DNA from: Dipylidium caninum
Taxonomy: Eukaryota > Platyhelminthes > Cestoda > Cyclophyllidea > Dipylidiidae
DNA: 64,000 nucleotides
Direction: 5' to 3'
Assembly: GCA_017562135.1 (NCBI GenBank)
Contig: QEYB01001162.1
Location: 310,001 to 374,000, forward strand
Of the stretch, positions 56,516-64,000 are shown one piece after another. The notes beneath the pieces are model-generated. The model was not told the origin of the DNA. It saw nothing but the letters and a program-made list of their open reading frames with translations, and ran no database searches. Position 1 is the stretch's first letter; each line of letters begins with the position of its first letter. The position numbers and the translations under genes were made by a program.

Positions 56516-57878
56516 TTCACGAACCCATTTTCGAACCATTTTAATCACCTTTGACACTCGTTTAGCAATAGAATAACGTCATAAGTGTCGTTAATGCCTA
56601 ATTCGTTGCCTCATTTGCCTGCAGTCCTCGAGAGAACACAAATAGCCCCATAGTCCCTTCTCTTGGTGGCTTTGAGGCCTCTCAGCCTTACCAGAAGAAC
56701 AAATAGGTTTTGAATGAGCACATTGAAAAAAAAAGGTTGCGATTACTTTTCGGCTTACCTGATACAATGGACAACCGCGTGAGGGCGAACAAAATCTCTC
56801 AAAATTCTTCCGAATGATAGGTTTTCAGGCGTTAAACTAACCGAATCCCCAGCTTTTTTCTCTGGTCCGGTCGCATTTGATGCCCACTAAGTGTTGTCAA
56901 GTTGATTCGACTTGGAGAAATAAGTAATTAATGGGAGGGTTGAGTTCACCTTCACCCCATTGACACTGCCTTGTAAATCACTAATGAAAGGGGAAAAAAT
57001 ACCAGTAAAGTCGCCTTTCTTTTATGAAAAATTGGAACATGTGTTACACCAGTGCCTCGAACAACGCCGAAATAATGAATTGGACAAAGTCGAGAGAGGA
57101 GGGAATGGGACGAGAAATGCTTCCACCAGGGGGAAAGAAAGTGGAACCAGGGCCAAGGAAATCGTGCATCCCGCCGACTGTAGACGCTACGGGGAGAGGG
57201 GAAGGCGCCTCAACAACCCCGAAATGCCGACTGACACTGGGCAATTGTTCTGAGTGTAGGAAGCATTGTTAGATTATGTTTTAAGGAGGCTGCGGGGTTA
57301 ACACCAACCATAGTTGTGTTTCTCCCCTCCCCGCACAAAAAACACCATGTTCGGAGTGGGAAACCGTCTACTCTGCTGACAGGCGCGTGTGGTTGAGGGC
57401 ATATCCCACCCCAGTGGCGATGCCACCGAGGCATTTCGTGCTGCTCACTTGATTGGAAGTGGGAATCATTCCAGAAATCACCCTTCTGACGTATTATCAG
57501 CCTGGAAACAATGAAACGGGCGTTGAATATATGGGCAAAACTAAAAGCCCCATCGTTTAAAATGCATTTAATTATAAAGTTACTAAACATTTCAAGGTCT
57601 TCTAACCGCCATCTTGGTTTTCCCCTTAAAAATAAATCGAATTTACGGAAGAAGGAACAGTCATCCGGAGAAACACCGAAAGGACTTCCATTGGCATCGA
57701 CGTCTCACTGCCCATGTTTGGGCAAATCATCCACACCTTTTTAAAGATGCTTTAATTTTAAAGTCACTGAGTGAATTAAGGTCTTTTTTCTCTCATGACC
57801 TTAATTATTGTGCTATTTTCCCACAAAAATAAATTTGTAATTAGAAAAGAGGTAAGTGACGTTGGGAGACGTGTCGGG

Positions 57879-57954
57879 TGAATGTGGAGAACGCGGCAGA
57901 ATGTCAAATTGCGTAGAAGTTGTTTAATTTTGTCAAGAGTGAGTGAAGCCTTCT
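57879..57954 (+). repeat. Diverged interspersed repeat copy (partner at 1610-1683)
   Basis: It shares, in order, GTGAATGTGGAgAA, gAATGTCA, a TTG-rich middle and TTTGTCAAGAGT with 1610-1683, at roughly 75% identity by eye. It is in the same orientation and lies 56 kb away. Confidence 0.55.
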
Positions 57955-58168
57955 GCGTTGCATCGTGTGTTGTCGTCGTATGCGGTGAGACTGGGCCGTG
58001 TCGACTGAGCGACGTCGGATGTTTTGCCGGCAACAGAAGGTTCCCATCGCTGTTGCGGCTTCGCCTGGATGTAAGGTCGGAAAGAAGAATGGGAGATCAC
58101 TCCTCACGCCTCCCTTCGAGGATATTTCGGCTTTGGGGTGCGTCCGACGGCTGTAATCCTGTCTGCCT

Positions 58169-58608
58169 GTAAGTCCCACCGAGAGTTGAATCCGCTGAGG
58201 CAACCGTCTATTAGACGAAAAATCTCCGGTTTGCATGCGAGGCGTCTCCCGTTTTCGGCCACCACCTTTTAACCGCGAGGCAAGTGAGTCGGGCACCCGC
58301 CTGGTGGCGAAATACCTGCCGTTTCGCACTGCACCAAGAAGAAACTGGGCGGAGCTGCACTCCCCTCTCCCCACGTAATTGCATACTCCGAGGGGAAGGG
58401 ATGCAGCCTGAAAGACATTAAACGGCAGCCCGAAGAAAACTTTGGCCTCTTCAACGTGTTGGACAGAAGTGTTGACCACAAGGGAACAGGCTCTTTGACT
58501 CTTCCAAAAGAAATTTCCCTCGCAGCTGCAAAACCCGACGGCCTTTACCACTTCGAGACAAGAGAAGGAAAATTGAAGGAAACCTCCGTGGAGGGAGCCT
58601 CTCATTCA
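58169..58608 (+). repeat. Direct segmental repeat, copy 1 (about 440 bp)
   Basis: Over 90% identical by eye to 61399-61865, same orientation, starting at GTAAGTCC and ending at CTCTCATTCA. This copy lacks a 25-30 bp block present in copy 2 near 61590-61632. Open frames on the minus strand are disrupted relative to copy 2 by single-base indels, so it is probably non-coding. Confidence 0.95.
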
Positions 58609-58649
58609 CAGCGGCTTCCTACCTTAAGCCAAGTCGTCGCCACGATTAG

Positions 58650-61390
58650 TTGCGCGTGTGTGGATCGTTTTCCCCGATCGTCGCCCTCAACTCCTCCTCC
58701 TCCTCCTACTCCTCCTCGTTATCAACACGAGGCACGCGCTTCCCTCGAGGCTTCTTGGCGACAGTCAAGTTGTCAGAACTAGTCTTTTGGTTGAGATGTC
58801 GAGCATTTTTCTTTGAATGGTCCATTAGCATTTATAGAAGCTTGTCAGTCTGCGCTTGTCGCCTCTTAATTCCATCTGATTTCTGGCGAAAACCACACTA
58901 AAAGAGGAGTTGAGACACAAAAAATTTTCACAACGAGACGTACGAATATCCTCAAAAGTCATAAATGAAAATAGGGGACGCACGTTACAAGTTTTGCCTC
59001 TCAGTCCAAGATGAACACAAGCCACAAGAGAAACGCCCGTTTCATAGTTTTCATGGTGGAGTTTACAGTAAAGGCGTTAAGTAACTTCCATGGCGAGTTG
59101 ATTTGGCGCTGATCGACGGTATTTCTCATTTTGGCTCTGCCCACCTCCATTATTTATTCGGAGTGGGAAAAGAGTCTGTTGTTACTATCCGCAGGACAGC
59201 ATCCGCTTATCACGGAATGGAATAAGTGTCTGGTTCGGAAGCCATTATAAGAGACCTCCTCTCTGACCTGGAAAGCAGCTTAGTCTTCTACAACCGCCTC
59301 CTTTTCCCCCTGCATGCCTATCCCCTCCCCGACCTCCTTCCAAACATTTTCCAGCTTCGGACAAGTGGGACCACTTCTGTCTCCCCGTCTGTCCAATTCT
59401 TGTCATTCTTTAACGACGTCCCTCGTCTTCCGCTCTCGTAGGAGACGTGTGGTCAGTCGCCAAGGAGAGACTCCTACTGTTTCCCATCGTGGTAACACAT
59501 CAAAAACAGGCTTTGTCACGAAAATCCCGCTGAGTTGACGAGGGAGAGGACGTGCAACTTTAGACCTCGGGCACAATTCCTACGAAATGTGAAATCACCA
59601 ACGCTCCACGCACTCACACTCATGGGGAGTGAGACAAATCATATAGACAGTTAAATTTTCAGAGGCAAACAGTTACGGGGTGTAAAATCGGGAAGCCTTT
59701 AGTCGACATCGTCTTTTAAGAATTCGGTACGCAGCTCTGTGGACCGACTGGAAGCCAGACGCTCACAAGTCCTGACTGGCCTTCGTTTCGACCTACTTCA
59801 CTTCGTATACCACGATTTTTCCCCACCGTCATGAGCTTGTCCGACAACTGAGGTGCTATAAAAGTTATTTATACCGAGTTGTAAGGAAAATGAGTCCTTC
59901 CTTCTTCTTTTTCTTCTTCTTCTTCTTCTTCTTCTTCTTCGCCTTCTGCACCGACTGCTTCCCTCAAATCCCACGATAAGCGTCCACGGCCAGAATTTCA
60001 TGAGACATCACCAGCTTCTAACCGGACACTTAACATTTCGTCGAGACACACGGTAAACGGGAGGCGGCAGTCGAGGAACACGCAGTGGCACGTAGGTGGA
60101 GATGTGGAGGACGAGGAGGCGGAGGCGGAGGGAACGGAGTTTGATGGAAGAAGAAAGCAGCAATTTTCCCCGGCCTTCTGGGAACGTGTGGCAGCCTCAG
60201 CACCGCTTGTGCTTTGCTGACGGGGAGATTTTATTTGACGGTTCCACTTAAAAGCTGCGGGTCGACACTGTGTAGAATGTTGACGGGGCACCGCTCAACC
60301 GACGGCGACAACCACCGCCACCAGTTTTAGTCGAGATTGTGAGGTAGAAAGTGATTAAGACTGCCTGAATGCTTACAACGGAGGCTAATTTTAATTTTTT
60401 TGTTATGCCGTTTAAAATATGCATGGAATTTGGCCAATTTTGGCATTCAACACCAAGAAGTACGACCGCCTCTATGCCAACACATGGGAATGATTTGGTC
60501 GCCGAAGAGGATTTGAGGTTGGTCAGTGGGGGTGGGGGGATGGGGGGGGGCGAGATCTCCGAGCGTTCGGACAAGAAGCAATTGCCCAGTTGGTTAGTTA
60601 TACAGATGCAAAAGATTACTCTGCTCCACGTGAGATGGGCAATTTGTCAGCATCGCTGCTCGATGCTGGGTCGGAGACAAATGAGCCGAACGCACACACC
60701 AGTGGCAGCAAAAACTCCCACTGATGCCCCATGCCAGCTGCCGCTGCTCCCCTCTTTTAGTCGGATTTCACTACTCTTTTGCAGATTATTATTTCCCTGC
60801 ATCCCGACAATTTAATGTGAGGGGCGTCGTCCTCAAGGGGCACCCAGGGGAAGCACAATTTCCTTTTCATTTCATAGTATGGGGAAAAAAGGAGGACTTG
60901 AAGGCTAATTACCATGCATTCGTTAACCTAAAGAAAAAACTTCACAGTCTTTCCTGAGTGCATGAGCGAGGAAATTTCAAGAGGACCTGTTACGACAACC
61001 GATTATTCAGTTAGAGAAGTCAGGTGGAAAGGGACAAGTTCTCTTTTGCTTCATTAACTCATTCTTTCACCCCGTGTGGTTTCCTCTGCCTGCACGAAGG
61101 CACCGCAGTTTCATTCGGCATCTCTGCCGCCTGGCAGTGGATGCGCCATTCGAATAAATTGAGCAGAAAAATGGTTTCTGGTGTTTCAACTTTTTTTTGC
61201 ATGACCCACAACTCCATGTACCGTCACCGCTGACCCAAAGCGTCCTTCTTTAACGAGCAAGTTTGTGACAAACAAGTGTTACAAAAGTATGTCGACATGG
61301 CTTTGCAGTTTGAAGAGGTTAAACCAACAAAGCGACTAGCTTCTGTCGGTAATCGCTATGGTGTTATAATTTTAAAAAGAGGTCGACAAG
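58650..61390. other. No supported gene; spacer between direct repeats
   Basis: It holds a CTT/TTC microsatellite (59898-59941) and GGA/GGC-rich stretches (60100-60135, 60525-60552). Frames are short and without domains. Confidence 0.45.
59898..59941 (+). repeat. TTC microsatellite
   Basis: About 13 TTC units with one T-run interruption; long pyrimidine tract on the plus strand. Confidence 0.95.
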
Positions 61391-61398
61391 GTAAACCG

Positions 61399-61865
61399 GT
61401 AAGTCCTACCGAGAGTTGAATCCGCTGAGGCAACCGTCTATTAGACGAAAAATCTCCGGTTTGCATGCGAGGCGTCTCCCGTTTTCGGCCACCACCTTTT
61501 AACCGCGAGGCAAGTGAGTCGGGCACCCGCCTGGTGGCGAAATACCTGCCGTTTCGCACTGCACCAAGAAGAACACTGGGCGGAGCTGCCTTTTCCTGGC
61601 GATGTGGAGAAGCTCCCCTCTCCCCACCTTCCGTAATTGCATACTCCGAGGGGAAGGGATGCAGCCTGAAAGACATTAAACGGCAGCCCGAAGAAAACTT
61701 GGCCTCTTCAACGTGTTGGACAGAAGTGTTGACCACAAGGGAAACAGGCTCTTTGACTCTTCCAAAAGAATTTCCCTCGCAGCTGCAAAACCCGACGGCC
61801 TTTACCATTTGGAGACAAGAGAAGGCAAGTTGAAAGACACCTCCTTGGAGGGAGCCTCTCATTCA
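61399..61865 (+). repeat. Direct segmental repeat, copy 2 (about 467 bp)
   Basis: Partner of 58169-58608, 3.2 kb apart. It has no terminal inverted repeat or poly-A tail and no visible target-site duplication. It starts with the donor-like GTAAGT, as copy 1 does. Confidence 0.95.
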
Positions 61866-62360
61866 TGACTGAACCACGTGCTGTGGACTCATCTCGCCGA
61901 GGGAGACTACTTGAAGGCCATTTTTTGCCCACTGCTGCTCAAAGGAATTCCAACACAAGTGGTGGTTGCCTGAGAGAGTGTTTCAGAGCAAAATCTCATA
62001 TGACTACGCAAAGGTACGTGAAAAAAACGAAGAGGTGATGAAGGCGGAATGCGAGTATTCCTGCTACCCTATGAAGGAAGTGGTATTTGGGCAGAAGGAG
62101 GCATGAGGACTGCCTGACTCGGGCACAACAGAGCGACGCGCCGGAGTGACGCGGAGAGGGCGGAGGAGGGAGTAGGTGCTGCCGAGGCCAGGCAAGCAGC
62201 CGAGGGAAGAGGGAAGAGAATCGGCGACTAAGCGGAGGGAGGGCAGCACGGAGGAATCTCACGTGCAATGTCCTCCAGTCTGCTATTGTCACATCCGGCC
62301 ACATTCGGCAGGGGAACCACCAGCCCAACTGGCTTGCGACAGAGAAGCAGACTCCCCAGA

Positions 62361-62482
62361 GAAGAAGAGAAGAGGAGAGGAGGAGGAGGAGGAGGAGAGA
62401 GGAGGAGGAGGGCGAGTCCTGGCGAAGGGAAGAGAGGCAGAGAGAGTGGAGAGAGAGAGTGGGAGAGAGAGAGTGGGAGGAC
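62361..62482 (+). repeat. GGA and GA purine-rich simple sequence
   Basis: GGA units (62373-62411), then GA/GAGT units (62430-62482). It accounts for the Ser/Leu-rich minus-strand frames over the region. Confidence 0.9.
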
Positions 62483-62639
62483 AGTGGAGTAGAGCGGTGG
62501 CAGACGTCTGCGTTCTTGGACGAGGTGTCCACTCGGAGAATGGGAGTGCTCACATGGACGGAGGGCAGGAAGCCTTCCACGTAAAACACGAGGCAGCATG
62601 TTGTCCATCCATTTGTGTCGCTTGTGTCAAGTCAACAGT

Positions 62640-63110
62640 GGGTTCGTGGTAGCGAAATGTCACACTCGCAACTCCAACTGCCCTCCTCCGAGCGGCCCAA
62701 ACAGCGCACTTTCAACCGAACTTTAGCCATCCTCGCTTTGTATTTACACTTCGTCTCATCCCTCCAACTCCTCGTCAGCGTCCCGTTCTCCTGTACATGC
62801 TGGCCGACTTCTACCTTCTCATCTCTCCACTGCACCGCTGCTTCCGCCATTCGTGCTTCTCTGCTTGGTTGAGGCTCCCCAACAAGCCGGCTCGCTTCCA
62901 CGTGAGTGGCGCCAGTGAAGTGCGTTAAAGCAGACGTTGCCATGGCAAACGACCACTTGAATAAACTCTGAAAGACATCGGGACGAGAGTCCACCTGAAG
63001 GGTGACTGCACCGCCACGGGAGATCGCGGCTGCCGTCGCGTGGACCCGCGGCGCCTTTCTGTCCCTCGATCCGCCTCCGTGCACACATTCAACAATGGCC
63101 AAAGAGAAGC
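62640..63110. other. Region open on both strands, possible exon (strand undecided)
   Basis: A plus-strand frame contains a hydrophobic, non-repetitive stretch (RPVLLYMLADFYLLISPLHR) and ends at a strong donor (ttccac|gtgagt, about 62901). The minus-strand frame 63102-62632 is also open for 156 codons with mixed composition. I cannot choose between them and recognise neither. Confidence 0.2.
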
Positions 63111-63234
63111 AAACATTTGGAGATCTGCGAAGGAAGACATCAGCACATCAGGGAACACGCCGTTGTCGCTCCGTGGCGCCGTCTGCGAAGCTCCCTTTGC
63201 CCCTTCGACGTTCTCTCCGGCCCCGAGGGCTCCC

Positions 63235-63279
63235 GTGGGCGTGGGCGTGGGCGTGGGCGTGGGCGTGGGCGTGGGCGTG
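63235..63279 (+). repeat. GGGCGT hexamer microsatellite
   Basis: About seven perfect GTGGGC units. It translates to Val-Gly, Ala-Trp or Gly-Arg dipeptides on the plus strand and His-Ala on the minus strand, so it lengthens frames everywhere. Confidence 0.95.
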
Positions 63280-63436
63280 TGCGCGTTCGTCCATTTCACC
63301 CACACCAGTCGCATCGCAGCCACTGGCAGCAGTGCTGTCCGCCTCGCGGCGAAATGACCTTCCACCCTCAACTGTCCGCCTCCTTCGCACTTCACCCGAA
63401 CTGAAACTCTGGGCGTGTTCCTCTCGCCTTCTGTCT

Positions 63437-63479
63437 TCCTCCTCCGCCTCCTCCTCCTCCTCCTCCTCCTCCTCCTCCA
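63437..63479 (+). repeat. CTC trinucleotide microsatellite
   Basis: About twelve CTC units with one CGC interruption; read as polyserine in the plus frame 63002-63661. Confidence 0.95.
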
Positions 63480-64000
63480 GAAGTTATGCCAACCTTTGCA
63501 CTCGCTTTCAGAGTAAAACACTCGGAGAAGTGCAAGTCAACTCGCAGAAGGGACTCGAATCTTGCCGCGTTTGCGAGTGTCAAGTCCCGACGCAGGCCGC
63601 CATGTTGCAGCGTAAAGGCACAGGGCAAACGCAGCCGTGGAACAGAAGGAGTCGAGCGTGAAATGACCTGCCATCCTCAAGTGTTCATTTCTCCGTTTAA
63701 TGCTCCCTAAATCAACCAGCGTGCTTGCAGTCGACAGTAGGGGGAGACGCGCATCGGAAGAGGGTGCGGGCGGCTTCCACCCACTGCCCTCGCAGCCTCT
63801 GCGTCGCCTCCCTCGCGGCGGTCGTCCTCCTCCGCAGTCGGCACTTGTCGGTTTGTCGAAATGCCGCGGTCAACTGGTGACCCCGAGGGCAAATGACACA
63901 CGAACGTGCTCGAGGAGGCGTCTCTCTCGACTCGACCCCCTCATTGCTCCCCTTACATTTGACCATGCTCGACGATTAACTTGAAAAATGCCCGATTACT

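Larger units (their letters stand above)
51600..57860. other. No supported gene
   Basis: Only short frames occur. The most protein-like are plus 53550-53867 and plus 55233-55481, but neither has a recognisable domain or paired splice sites. Simple repeats: CA (52254-52271), a C-rich run (54770-54792) and a composite triplet tract (56429-56515). Confidence 0.4.

Noticed and set aside
58169..58215. tRNA-like TTGAATCC at the start of the direct repeat
   Set aside because: Resembles a T-arm (GTTCGAATCC) but no cloverleaf, acceptor stem or A/B boxes could be built on either strand.
61996..62605. Leu/Ser-rich minus-strand frames up to 197 codons
   Set aside because: Produced by GGA/GA simple sequence; no other coding evidence.

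Overview
The window is eukaryotic nuclear DNA. Coding sequence lies in short exons with GT-AG introns, there is no operon layout, and open frames in the gaps are short. Intron sizes give the best clue to the organism. The DDX39/UAP56 gene has introns of 34, 36 and 40 bp, the anoctamin gene one of 49 bp, and the zinc-finger gene a possible 48 bp one. This mix of mini-introns and kilobase introns, with the animal gene families seen, suggests an invertebrate, and I favour a flatworm (cestode or trematode). That is inference; no species-diagnostic marker is visible.

Layout. At 0.06-10.0 kb (+) is the membrane part of an anoctamin (TMEM16) gene in 13 exons whose phases agree at every junction; its 5' end lies outside the window. 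At 11.5-16.2 kb (-) is a four-exon PMP22/claudin/calcium-channel-gamma-like four-membrane-span gene. 16.2-24 kb has no gene I can establish. At 24.0-25.8 kb (-) is a 1.75 kb exon for an unrecognised low-complexity protein, with a CCAAT box upstream. 26-34 kb is mostly non-genic, with a promoter-like CCAAT block at 28.7 kb and a nested inverted duplication at 30.1-32.7 kb. At 34.1-36.1 kb (-) is a multi-finger C2H2 zinc-finger gene, followed by a complete DDX39B/UAP56 helicase gene at 36.8-38.7 kb (-). 38.7-41.7 kb is AT-rich, gene-free and holds a decayed tandem repeat. 41.7-46.5 kb holds weak minus-strand exon candidates, microsatellites and a 280 bp tandem duplication. At 48.2-48.7 kb (+) is the first exon of a likely SLC9B-type cation/proton antiporter; no later exon was found. 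49-64 kb is mostly non-genic, with a 440-467 bp direct repeat (58.2 and 61.4 kb), many microsatellites and a GC-rich end open on both strands.

The genes are unrelated functionally: two or three membrane transport or membrane-organisation proteins, one mRNA-export helicase, one putative nuclear zinc-finger protein and one unknown. No tRNA, rRNA, CRISPR array, viral gene or intact transposon was recognised. The strongest biological oddities are an anoctamin that appears to have lost most of its canonical calcium-binding residues, a candidate GC-AG in-frame mini-intron in the zinc-finger gene, and the nested inverted duplication at 30-32.7 kb.
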